Under the pieces are notes generated by a model that saw only the letters and a list, made by a program, of their open reading frames with translations, searched no databases and was not told the origin of the DNA. Positions 41,752 to 49,559 of a stretch of DNA of 64,000 nucleotides are shown here, one piece after another. Every line of letters begins with the position of its first letter. Position 1 is the first letter of the stretch. This DNA comes from Acidimicrobiaceae bacterium. GTDB lineage: Bacteria; Actinomycetota; Acidimicrobiia; Acidimicrobiales; UBA8190. The stretch spans positions 1-64,000 of the forward strand of contig PLXQ01000063.1 of the NCBI GenBank assembly GCA_003151475.1, read 5' to 3'. Made by a program: the position numbers and the translations under genes.

Positions 41752-43716
41752 GACGCGACGGGACGTGGCGTGCTCCGTCGTGGTCATGGTGCGACCGGAG
41801 TTCTTGAGCCAGGCGATGAATTCGTTGGGCGGCATCGGCTTGGCCAGAAAGTAGCCCTGGGCGCTGTCGCAGCCCAGCTGGGCCAGCTGGGCCCAGGTCT
41901 CGCCGTCTTCCACTCCCTCGGCCACCGTGCGCAGGCCCAGGTTGTGGCCGAGGTCGACGACCGAGCGGACGATGATGGCGTCGTTCAGATCGGCGTGCAT
42001 GTGCATGACGAAGGACTGGTCGATCTTGAGCTGGCTGACGGGGAGATCCTTCAGGTAGGCCAAGGAGGAGTAGCCCGTCCCGAAGTCGTCGATGGCGATG
42101 CCGACACCGATGTCGGCCAACTCTGTGAGCAGGCGCCGGGCCCGGAGGGGATCGGTCATGATGGCGCTCTCGGTGATCTCCAGTTCGAGCAGACGGGCGG
42201 GGACGTTCCAGCGGTCGAGAGCGGCCGTGACTTCGCCCGGGAAGCCGTCGTCGAGGAGGCTCCGGGTAGACAGGTTGATGGCCATGGAGAGCTTGGCCCA
42301 GCCCCGGCTGTCCGTCTCGTCCAGCCATGCACGGCATTGCCGGAGCGCGGCGTTGAGCACCCAACTGGTGAGCGGCTTGATGAGGCCCGTGTGTTCGGCC
42401 ACAGGGATGAAGTCATTCGGGGGGAGAAGCCCCATGACCGGATGCTGCCAACGGACCAGGGCTTCGACACCTTTGATCTCTCCGGTGTCGAGCTTGGCCT
42501 TGGGTTGGTAGTGCAGGACGAGCTGGTCGTCGGCAATGGCGTTGCGGAGATCGCCGAGGAGGCTGAGGCGGGCCGGGGTGTTGACGTTGAGCTCGTCGGA
42601 GTAGGCCACGACGTTGACGGTCGACTCCTTGGCCACGTACATGGCCACATCGGCCCGCTGCAGCAGCAGATCGGCACTGTCACCGTCATCGGGAGCCATG
42701 GCGATTCCGCAGCTGGCTTCTACGCCGAGGACCATCCCGTCGATCTCGAGGGGAATCTCGAGGATGGCCATGATGCGCTCGGCCACCTCCAGGGCGTCAT
42801 CGAGACCGTCCACCCGGGGGAGCAGGACACAGAATTCATCACCGCCCAGTCGGGCCACGGTGTCCGCGTCGCGCAGCGCCTGATGGATTCTCGGGCCCAC
42901 CTCGCAAAGGATGCGGTCGCCATATTTGTGACCCAGGGTGTCGTTGATCTCCTTGAAGCGGTCCAGGTCGAACAACATGACGGCGCTGTGTGAACCGTCG
43001 CGCGCCGCTTGGCGCATGGCCTGGTCGGTGCGGTCGTAGAAGCAGGAGCGGTTAGGCAAGCCGGTGAGAACGTCGTGCAGGGCCTGGTGGCCGAGGAGGG
43101 CTTCGGCCCGGTCCTTCTGCTCTCCGGTGGCGCCGGCCATGCGGATGACCAAGGCCAGGGCCATGACGCCGAGGATGCCGACGCTCGTGGCCTGAGTGCG
43201 ACTGAGAAAGGACGGGGCCCAGCCGTTCCACACGAGGACCTGGCCCACGGTGATGCCGACGAAGGTCCAGGCCATGGTGGCCTTCCAGACAGCAGCGCCG
43301 CAGTGCTGCATGTCCTCTAAGACGACAAAGGCATAGGCCATGAGGAGGACCGGACCCCAGCCCGTCATATAGATGACGACGGTGACGGAGGTGATGTGGA
43401 GTGCGACCCGCACGTTGAGGCGGATCGACTTGGGGTTGGCGTCGCGCCATGACTCGACGATGAAGCTGAAGGAGGGGATGAGGACCAGGACGGCGGCATA
43501 GGCCCAGATGGGCAGGCGGGCGACGAGCCCGAAATGGCGGAGGATGACGATGGCGCCGAAGGCGAAGGGACTCACGATGTAGCCCAGCAGGACCGGGGGC
43601 AGACCGCGCGACTTCTTCAGCTCGTCGACCCCGATGAGGGTGGGCGCGCCCGTGGACGTCGCCCCCGATGATGCGTCTCCAGTAAATTGTTCGATGGATT
43701 GTGTGCCTGCTCCCAC
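41743..43716 (-). CDS. Membrane GGDEF-EAL protein (cyclic di-GMP turnover)
   Basis: About 657 residues. Residues 35-195 contain six or so membrane helices of unknown sensor type. The GGDEF domain (about 205-365) has an intact GGDEF (291-295) and an I-site RDAD (282-285) for feedback inhibition. The EAL domain (about 385-640) keeps EAL (418-420), LELEITESA and DDFGTGYSSLAYLKDLPV, so both synthesis and breakdown of c-di-GMP look possible. The start is uncertain: the GTG at 43716 is chosen because the longer frame from 43788 begins with an Arg/Cys-rich stretch unlike protein. c-di-GMP could control the polysaccharide genes nearby; this is inference. Confidence 0.88.
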   Translation of the reverse strand: MGAGTQSIEQFTGDASSGATSTGAPTLIGVDELKKSRGLPPVLLGYIVSPFAFGAIVILRHFGLVARLPIWAYAAVLVLIPSFSFIVESWRDANPKSIRLNVRVALHITSVTVVIYMTGWGPVLLMAYAFVVLEDMQHCGAAVWKATMAWTFVGITVGQVLVWNGWAPSFLSRTQATSVGILGVMALALVIRMAGATGEQKDRAEALLGHQALHDVLTGLPNRSCFYDRTDQAMRQAARDGSHSAVMLFDLDRFKEINDTLGHKYGDRILCEVGPRIHQALRDADTVARLGGDEFCVLLPRVDGLDDALEVAERIMAILEIPLEIDGMVLGVEASCGIAMAPDDGDSADLLLQRADVAMYVAKESTVNVVAYSDELNVNTPARLSLLGDLRNAIADDQLVLHYQPKAKLDTGEIKGVEALVRWQHPVMGLLPPNDFIPVAEHTGLIKPLTSWVLNAALRQCRAWLDETDSRGWAKLSMAINLSTRSLLDDGFPGEVTAALDRWNVPARLLELEITESAIMTDPLRARRLLTELADIGVGIAIDDFGTGYSSLAYLKDLPVSQLKIDQSFVMHMHADLNDAIIVRSVVDLGHNLGLRTVAEGVEDGETWAQLAQLGCDSAQGYFLAKPMPPNEFIAWLKNSGRTMTTTEHATSRRVRR

Positions 43717-43827
43717 GGTTGGACATCGACAGCAATGGCACCTCCCTGAAGATGTCCGCCGTCGCCAGAAACTCCGTTTGCACAACATTGGTCCGTTCCG
43801 GCGTCTCCAGGCACACCGGAAGGCAGA

Positions 43828-45702
43828 TCAACGAGAGCGGACGCGATAGAGACTGAGCCCGCCCTGGCTCGCCACCAACTGCACCAGTGGCCGAGGGAGG
43901 TGGACGGTGCGTCCATAGGTATCACGGGTGGCCACGAACACGTACTGCGCCCCGCTGGCCCGCAGCCGGGGGCCGAGGCCCCGGGGGGCCAGGTCGACAG
44001 CGACGACCCGGTGCTGGAAATGCATTCCCCAGGCGATGAAGGGGAGGCTCACATTCTCGGGGTCCAGGGCGACCAGGTCACCGGTGGGGACGCGGTTGGC
44101 GACGTTGTAGCCCCCGAGGTTGACGGTACGTGTCTCGGGGGTGGCCCCGGCCAGGCGGACGACCTGGGGGGTGTCGATGGCGCGCCCGTCGCCCAGCTGG
44201 TACTGCCACGAGGTCATGGCCACGCCGAGCAGTACCAGGGCGGTCATGATCCAGGCGAGCGCCGTCGCCGTGCGTGTCGAGAGCCGGCTGAGGCAGACGG
44301 CGGTGACGGCCGCCCCCACGACCACGAGCTCGATGGTGAAGCGGGACCACCACGGGTACGGGCTGGCCAGCCAGGCCAGGGTCACCATGGCCAGGACGCA
44401 GAGCAGGATGCGGTCACGGTGTCGGACGAGTCCGATGGCGGCGAAGACGAGAATCGGAAGCATGACGTAGACCCAGACGGGACCGAGACCGCCCGCGCGT
44501 TGGTCGTAGCGGTAGAAGGCCTCCGAGTGGGCGAAGGGGACGAGGTCATGTGCCCACGACTTGACGATCGAGATCGGGAAAGTCGAGGGACTCGCTTGCA
44601 GCATCGGGTACCCCTTGAACACCGTCCGTCCGGCCACCGAGACGAGATCGGGGTAGACGGGATTGCCGTGAACGACGCTGTCGCGGATGTACCAGTAGCC
44701 ACCCAGCGCCACCGTGACAAGAACGAAGGTGCCGAGGGCGGACAGGGCGCGCCAAGGGGTCAGCCAACCACGACGGACCACCAGAGCGAGGTTGACGGCC
44801 AGAACGATGGCGATGGACGCGATCCAGATGGGGGTCTGCGACTTACTGCCGAGACAGAGGCCCCCGGCCAGACCGGCCAGGAGGAGAAGTCGCCTTGATC
44901 TGGCCGGGTTCCGGGCGACTGGCGGGGAGAGCCGGCGAAGGTAGCGGGTGATGAAGTAGAGACAAGCGGCGAAGGCAGAGGCGGTGGCGACGTCGACATA
45001 GGCCGCCATCGACTGCGCCAACACGATCGGGGTGAGGAAGAAGAGCACGCCCGCCACCGCCGCCATGGCGCGCCGCGCCCCGAGCAGACGGGCCATGCCG
45101 GCGGTGGCCAGCGCACCGGAGAGGGCGAAGGCGATCTGGGTGAGGTCGACGACCTGCACGTTGTGCGAGAACAACGCCACATGGGCGAAGACGAGCTCGG
45201 TGTTGGCCGGGTCGCCTTCCGATGTGACCCGGAACGGATTGGCCACGAAGGCTCCGCGCTGAAGCCACCACGCCACCGTCACCAGGTGGTAGTTGAGGGC
45301 GTCCTGCCCCGTGGGCGGGAGGAGGAAGGCGACGGCGCAGCGCCAGGCCAGCTCGCCGAGCGAGACGACGGCGAGGAGAGCGACCCAGGGACTGCGCAGC
45401 GCCCGCCGTCCGGCCCAGGCCGTCCGACCCAGGTCGCCTCCCAGTCGCCGTACCCACTCCCCTGTGCGGCGGCCGCCGCTGGCGAACACCAGGAGCGCCG
45501 AGACCCCGACGTACTCGATCGCCACCGGCAGAGGCCGCAGGAAATGTGCGGTACCGGCCACCAAGAGGCAGATCACCAGCTCGCTGACCGTCGCTATCTG
45601 CAGGGCGAGAAGCCGCTCGACAAGAGAGGGACCGGAGAGACGAGCGGCCAGTGCCGCGCCGCCAATGAAGAGGACGAGGGTGGTGAGGAGAAGAGCGATC
45701 AC
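43828..45702 (-). CDS. GT-C-fold membrane glycosyltransferase-like protein
   Basis: A 624-residue protein with about 12 membrane helices. The first external loop has LPPTGQDALNYHLVTVAWWLQRGAF, the acidic site typical of GT39-like enzymes, and WYIRDSVVHGNPVYPD further on is also typical of this clan. The C-terminal 130 residues are soluble and probably extracytoplasmic. It should use a polyprenyl-phosphate sugar. The GTG start is 4 bp after the stop of the zincin gene, so the two are co-transcribed. No other glycan genes are next to it. Confidence 0.8.
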   Translation of the reverse strand: MIALLLTTLVLFIGGAALAARLSGPSLVERLLALQIATVSELVICLLVAGTAHFLRPLPVAIEYVGVSALLVFASGGRRTGEWVRRLGGDLGRTAWAGRRALRSPWVALLAVVSLGELAWRCAVAFLLPPTGQDALNYHLVTVAWWLQRGAFVANPFRVTSEGDPANTELVFAHVALFSHNVQVVDLTQIAFALSGALATAGMARLLGARRAMAAVAGVLFFLTPIVLAQSMAAYVDVATASAFAACLYFITRYLRRLSPPVARNPARSRRLLLLAGLAGGLCLGSKSQTPIWIASIAIVLAVNLALVVRRGWLTPWRALSALGTFVLVTVALGGYWYIRDSVVHGNPVYPDLVSVAGRTVFKGYPMLQASPSTFPISIVKSWAHDLVPFAHSEAFYRYDQRAGGLGPVWVYVMLPILVFAAIGLVRHRDRILLCVLAMVTLAWLASPYPWWSRFTIELVVVGAAVTAVCLSRLSTRTATALAWIMTALVLLGVAMTSWQYQLGDGRAIDTPQVVRLAGATPETRTVNLGGYNVANRVPTGDLVALDPENVSLPFIAWGMHFQHRVVAVDLAPRGLGPRLRASGAQYVFVATRDTYGRTVHLPRPLVQLVASQGGLSLYRVRSR

Positions 45703-45706
45703 CCTG

Positions 45707-46054
45707 TCATGCCCAGCCGAGCTCTTCCAGACGCGGATCGCTGATGCCGAAGTGATGGGCCACCTCGTGGATGATCGTCTTGCGCACCTGACCGACGACG
45801 TCGGCCTCGTTGGAGCAGACGCTGCAGATCGTCCGTTGATAGAGGGTGATGCGGTCGGGCATCACCCAGCCGTAGCTGCTCGGGCCCCGCCGGGTGAGCG
45901 GAATGCCCTCATAGAGCCCGAACAACGAGCGCCCCTCGGCCACGTCCTCGACCACGACGGCCACGTTGTCCATCTGTCGGCCGAGGTCGGCGGGAAGCGA
46001 ATCGAGAGCGTCGGCCACGAGTTCCTCGAAACGCTGGCGGGTGACCTCGAACAC
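45707..46054 (-). CDS. Small zincin metallopeptidase family protein
   Basis: A 115-residue minimal metalloprotease-like protein. The motif HEVAHHFGISD (96-106) is the HExxHxxGxxD zinc site of metzincin-like folds, as in the TTHA0227/DUF1025 family. RITLYQRTICSVCSN (68-82) is also conserved in that family. Substrate unknown. A TACGGT box lies 6 nt before the GTG start, so the message is leaderless. Confidence 0.87.
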   Translation of the reverse strand: MFEVTRQRFEELVADALDSLPADLGRQMDNVAVVVEDVAEGRSLFGLYEGIPLTRRGPSSYGWVMPDRITLYQRTICSVCSNEADVVGQVRKTIIHEVAHHFGISDPRLEELGWA

Positions 46055-46060
46055 AAGGGC

Positions 46061-46066
46061 ACCGTA
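46061..46066 (-). promoter_or_regulatory. Leaderless -10 box of the zincin gene
   Basis: TACGGT on the minus strand ends 6 nt before the GTG at 46054. Confidence 0.5.
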
Positions 46067-46136
46067 CCGGGTGGACGCCGCTACGACGGGCCCCGACCGG
46101 CCGACACAGCGGTGGGGGGCGTGAAATGCTTGTGGG

Positions 46137-46709
46137 GTGGCCGCTCCCCGCTTCGCCGGACTCCTGAGCAGTCGGTCGGCATCTCTCGACGACGTGCTCG
46201 ATGGGCTGCGGGCCGGTCGCACCTTCGATCTCTCCGACGGCACCGGCGCAGACCATGGTCTGCTCGACCACAGCCTCCAGACGGCCGAGCTCCTGCGGTC
46301 GTCGCATCCCGATGACCTCGCACTACAGGTGGCGGGACTCGTTCATGACATCGGCCACATGTTGCCTCCGCACCGTGATGACGCCCACGCCGATGTGGCT
46401 GCCGTCTTCGTCCGGCCCGTCTTCGGAGACAGGATCGCCGAGCTGGTGCGGCTCCATGTTCCGGCCAAGCGCTACCTGGTGACGACCGATCCCGACTACC
46501 GGGCCGGGCTCCACCGGGGAAGCGTCATCAGCCTGGGCCAACAGGGAGGCGACATGTCGTGCCCGGAGATCACGGCCTTCGAGGCCGAGCCTTTGTTCGG
46601 CGACGCCACCGCCCTTCGTCGCGCCGATGAAGCGGGCAAGGTTCCCGGTCTCGACGTCCCCGGTCTCGAAACCTGGCTGGCCACTTTGCAATCGCAGCAG
46701 CTTCGCTGA
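46137..46709 (+). CDS. HD-domain protein related to PhnZ/MIOX-like oxygenases
   Basis: A 190-residue HD-fold protein. Metal ligands: His45 (DHSLQTAELL), His70-Asp71 (GLVHDIGHM), His84 region (DDAHADVAAVFV), His107. The segment RLHVPAKRYLVTTDPDY, then SVISLGQQGG and LRRADEAGKVPGL is shared with PhnZ-type mixed-valent di-iron oxygenases, which cleave organophosphonates. This suggests an oxygenase rather than a nucleotide phosphohydrolase. No phosphonate genes are adjacent, so the substrate is open. The GTG start diverges from the zincin gene, 82 bp away. Confidence 0.75.
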   Translation: MAAPRFAGLLSSRSASLDDVLDGLRAGRTFDLSDGTGADHGLLDHSLQTAELLRSSHPDDLALQVAGLVHDIGHMLPPHRDDAHADVAAVFVRPVFGDRIAELVRLHVPAKRYLVTTDPDYRAGLHRGSVISLGQQGGDMSCPEITAFEAEPLFGDATALRRADEAGKVPGLDVPGLETWLATLQSQQLR

Positions 46710-46722
46710 AGCCGGCGCCGAC

Positions 46723-47095
46723 TTATTCAAGTCCGTGGCTGACGGCTTCCACATTGTTGCCGTCGGGATCCCCGGAGAAAAGCCCCGTAGTGATTCGGGT
46801 GGTACTCGGGCCATAGCCGGGGCGGATAAAGCACTTCGGCCCGGGCCGCCACGCCGGCTTCGAAGAACGCGTGCACCGTGGCCCGGTCGGCGGCGGTGAA
46901 GGCGATGTGGGATTCCCGGAAGCCCTCCCCGGTACGGTATGGACCGATCCAGAAGTCCGGCTTCGGTGCTATCGCGTAACCGATGGCGTCACCTGGCTCC
47001 ATGAGCCGCACTCCGCCCAAAGGAGCCAAGATGGCGTCGTAGAAGGCGGCGCTGGCCGCCATATCGGCACATTGAACCGAGAGATGGTCGAGCAT
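46723..47095 (-). pseudogene. VOC/glyoxalase-family gene with single-base frameshift
   Basis: The frame from 47095 reads as a vicinal-oxygen-chelate protein: LDHLSVQCADMAASAAFYDAIL, YAIAPKPDFWIGPY, HIAFTAADRATVHAFFEAGV and EYHPNHYGAFLR. The expected ending DPDGNNVEAVSHGLE follows in the next frame and stops at 46723. One extra base in the C run at 46770-46773 (GGGG on the coding strand) explains this; removing it gives a complete 123-residue protein. As sequenced, the product ends in unrelated residues and loses its last metal-ligand strand (the Glu of NNVEAV). True mutation or sequencing error. Confidence 0.8.
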
Positions 47096-47234
47096 CCGGT
47101 CACTTTAGGTGTCGGCTGCTGGCGCATCCGCTGGGTTGTGGGCGTCAGTTGCAACGGTCGGGAACCGAGACTCTTTCTCTGGACAGGGCCACGGTGCGCC
47201 AGAGCCCCGATGTCCCCTAGAGGAGGTCATCGAG

Positions 47235-47765
47235 ATGCGCAGGGCAGGACTCGTCTTCATCGGTCTGGGCGTCTGCCTCGGAGCATGCGCGACCAGTCTG
47301 GTCTCCGACGGTGCCGCTCTGGCCCGCTCCTCGTCGGGGACGATCGGGCCCCACCAGGCCTTCGTCGGAACCGTGGACGGAACCACGGCGCCCGGGACGA
47401 TCGCCCTCGACTGCCCCGAGGCCGTCCAACCCGGTCAGATGGGTCATCCCGTGAGCGGACAGACCATCGGGCTACGGACCTCCTCAACCTCGACCCCTCC
47501 CGCCGGTGACACCGGTTCTCGGGGCCGGTCCGTCGTCGTCCGGATCGCGGGCTCGAACTCGGCGGCTGTTTCGACGTTGACGTTCACGAAGTACGGCCGG
47601 CGATCGATCCCCACCACGGGGCTCTTTCCCTGCACGGGAGCGGCCACCGTCACCTTCTCGCCTCGTCCCACCAGCTCCTCGGCGCGACAGGTCACCCTGG
47701 TGGTGCCACTCGTGTCACCGTGTTCGGGGGTGTGTGCGGGCTTGCGCCGGAGCGAGATTCGCTGA
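47235..47765 (+). CDS. Exported protein of unknown function
   Basis: A 176-residue protein. A strong ribosome site (AGGAGG) lies 8 nt before the ATG. The N-terminus is a signal peptide (RRAGLVFIGLGVCLGACATS) with a possible but imperfect lipobox LGAC; ALA at about 30 is an alternative cleavage site. The mature domain contains four Cys (ALDCPEA, LFPCTGA, VSPCSGVC) that may form disulfides, and a strand-rich core. No family recognised. Confidence 0.7.
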   Translation: MRRAGLVFIGLGVCLGACATSLVSDGAALARSSSGTIGPHQAFVGTVDGTTAPGTIALDCPEAVQPGQMGHPVSGQTIGLRTSSTSTPPAGDTGSRGRSVVVRIAGSNSAAVSTLTFTKYGRRSIPTTGLFPCTGAATVTFSPRPTSSSARQVTLVVPLVSPCSGVCAGLRRSEIR

Positions 47766-47779
47766 CATACCGGGTCCCT

Positions 47780-47785
47780 TAAGGT
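47780..47785 (+). promoter_or_regulatory. Leaderless -10 box (TAAGGT)
   Basis: TAAGGT ends 6 nt before the ATG of a 31-codon open frame at 47792, the first frame of a probable two-frame transcript. Confidence 0.5.
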
Positions 47786-47791
47786 TGAGCC

Positions 47792-47887
47792 ATGAGCGAG
47801 GCGCCGTCTCGTCCCTGGCGTGTCGAGGGGAGTGTCCTCATGCACGAGCAGATCCGCATGAACGAGAACATGAGTCCCGGGCCGTGA
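47792..47887 (+). CDS. 31-codon leaderless upstream ORF
   Basis: The frame encodes 31 residues (MSEAPSRPWRVEGSVLMHE, then QIRMNENMSPGP). A leaderless-type -10 box sits 6 nt before its ATG, and its TGA overlaps the GTG start of the SCO6745-family gene (GTGA). It may be a leader peptide that couples translation. It could also be the original N-terminus of the next gene displaced by a frameshift, though the downstream frame already starts where the family domain starts. No family is recognised. Confidence 0.5.
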   Translation: MSEAPSRPWRVEGSVLMHEQIRMNENMSPGP

Positions 47888-48762
47888 TCGCCGCACGCGC
47901 CTTGGCCGCCGCCCTCGAGCCTGTCACCGGCCAGGTCTACTTTTCACCCGAGTGCCACGGAGGATATGAGACCCTCGGTTTCGCCGCGTCTCCCGGCCAG
48001 ATGGGCGATGTGGCTCTCCCCGACGGTCCGGCCTATTTCTGCAGCCGGGGTTCGCTCCTGGGCCAGGTTCCCGGTGAGCTGGTGGCCGCCGCCTTCGGAG
48101 TCTTCAATCCGGCCGTTGTCATCCCCTCCGTCGCCCATGGTTGGACCCTCACCGACGCCGACACGATCTGCGAGGTACGCACCAGAGGTGCCGTCGCCCA
48201 ACTACGACGCATCCTCGGCGACAGCCCCGACGGTCTGGCCCGGGCCACGCAGTTGCTCCGCCGCGCCAACGAGGCACTGCGTCCCGAGGGCCGCGCCCTC
48301 TACGCCGGCCTCCTCGCCCTCGGCCTTCCCGGCGATCCGATCGGCGACATGTGGCGGCTGGGCGACCGGCTCCGCGAGTACCGCGGCGATTCCCACATCG
48401 CCGCGTGGCTCAGCGACGGCTTCGATGCCACCGAGATCGGACTCCTGAGCGAGCTCTACTGGGGCCTACCGCTGCGGAGCTACATCCGCTCCCGGGCGTG
48501 GAGCAATGCGGATCTCGATGCCGCCGAGGCCCGCCTGGTCGACCGGGGCCTCGTCGCCGATGGGGCCCTCACCGACGAGGGCCGGACGGCACGCGAGGCG
48601 GTGGAAGTCAGCACCGACCGGTCCTGTGCGCCGATCGTCAACAATCTGGGCGACGACCTCGACGAGCTGCTGACCATCCTCGGGCCCTGGGGTGTCGCCA
48701 TCGCCGCCGCCGGTGGCTATCCGGGCCGGGGCCCCCACGACCTGGCCCGGCTGGCTTCTTAG
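47884..48762 (+). CDS. SCO6745 family protein
   Basis: A 292-residue protein of the SCO6745 family, widespread in actinobacteria and without a known biochemical function. Typical segments are ARALAAALEPVTGQVYFSPEC, LPDGPAYFCSRGSLLGQVPG, EVVAAAFGVFNPAVV-like GELVAAAFGVFNPAVVIP, DSHIAAWLSDGFDATEIGLLSELYWGLPLRSY and the closing ILGPWGVAIAAAGGYPG. The C-terminal half looks like a winged helix (ADLDAAEARLVDRGLVADGALTDEG), so it may be a regulator. The GTG start overlaps the upstream ORF. It converges with, and overlaps by 4 bp, the SDR gene. Confidence 0.85.
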   Translation: MIAARALAAALEPVTGQVYFSPECHGGYETLGFAASPGQMGDVALPDGPAYFCSRGSLLGQVPGELVAAAFGVFNPAVVIPSVAHGWTLTDADTICEVRTRGAVAQLRRILGDSPDGLARATQLLRRANEALRPEGRALYAGLLALGLPGDPIGDMWRLGDRLREYRGDSHIAAWLSDGFDATEIGLLSELYWGLPLRSYIRSRAWSNADLDAAEARLVDRGLVADGALTDEGRTAREAVEVSTDRSCAPIVNNLGDDLDELLTILGPWGVAIAAAGGYPGRGPHDLARLAS

Positions 48763-49559
48763 ACCATCGTCTGCCCGGCGCTGGCGTTCACCGCTTCGCC
48801 CGTGATGGCCCGGGCGTCATCGGAGAGAAGCCAGCCGATGGTGGCGGCGATCTCCTCGGCCGTCTGGAACCGGCCGAGGGGGATCTCGCGCAAGATGCTC
48901 TCACCGAAGGTCTGTTGCAAGATCCCGCCGGCGTTCGTCAGCTCCGTGTCGACGGTGCCCGGGCATACGGCGTTGACGGCGATGCCCGAGGGACCGAGCT
49001 CCATGGCCATCGTCTGGGTGAGCAGGATCACGGCCGCCTTGGCCGCGCAGTAGGCACCCAGCAGGGGGAAGCCCCGCTTGCCGGCCTGGCTGGACACGTT
49101 GCAGATCCTCCCGCCCACGCCGGCCGCCACCATCCGTGCGGCGCACGCCTTGGACACGAGCCACGTTCCCGTCACGTTCACGTCGAGCACCCGACGGAAC
49201 TCGGCCGCCGGCACGGCGATCAGGGGACCGAAGCCGAAGCCGGGCCCGCTTCCCCCGGCCACGTTGGCCACCAGGGTGATGGTCCCGAGCGCCTCGCTGC
49301 CGGCCGCCACCGCCGCTGTCACTTCGTCCTCGTCGGACACGTCGGCCCGCACCGCAATGGCCCGCCGGCCCAGAGCTTCGATTTCGGCCACCACCGAGTC
49401 GAGGTCGCCGCCGCTCGCCACCCCGTGCGCCGGCGCCTCCTCGTACGGACGGGCGATGTCGAGACAAGCGACATCGTGGCCGTCGCGTGCCAGCCGCAGC
49501 GCCGTGGCCCGGCCGATCCCGCGCTGTCGCGCCGCGCCGGTCACCAGAGCCACGCTCAC
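48759..49559 (-). CDS. Short-chain dehydrogenase/reductase
   Basis: A 266-residue SDR. The cofactor loop is TGAARQRGIG (7-16), Asp34 in ACLDIA suggests NAD(H), NVAGG is at 99-103, and the catalytic set is Ser156-Ser157, Tyr170 and Lys174 (GAYCAAKAAV). The GTG start overlaps the stop of the condensation-adenylation gene as GTGA, so it is the last gene of the biosynthetic operon. It probably reduces or oxidises a carbonyl or hydroxyl group of the product, for example one introduced by the P450; this is inference from position. Confidence 0.88.
   Translation of the reverse strand: MSVALVTGAARQRGIGRATALRLARDGHDVACLDIARPYEEAPAHGVASGGDLDSVVAEIEALGRRAIAVRADVSDEDEVTAAVAAGSEALGTITLVANVAGGSGPGFGFGPLIAVPAAEFRRVLDVNVTGTWLVSKACAARMVAAGVGGRICNVSSQAGKRGFPLLGAYCAAKAAVILLTQTMAMELGPSGIAVNAVCPGTVDTELTNAGGILQQTFGESILREIPLGRFQTAEEIAATIGWLLSDDARAITGEAVNASAGQTMV

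Noticed and set aside
43717..43788. N-terminal extension of the GGDEF-EAL protein to 43788
   Set aside because: The extra residues are Arg/Cys-rich and look like translated noncoding DNA.
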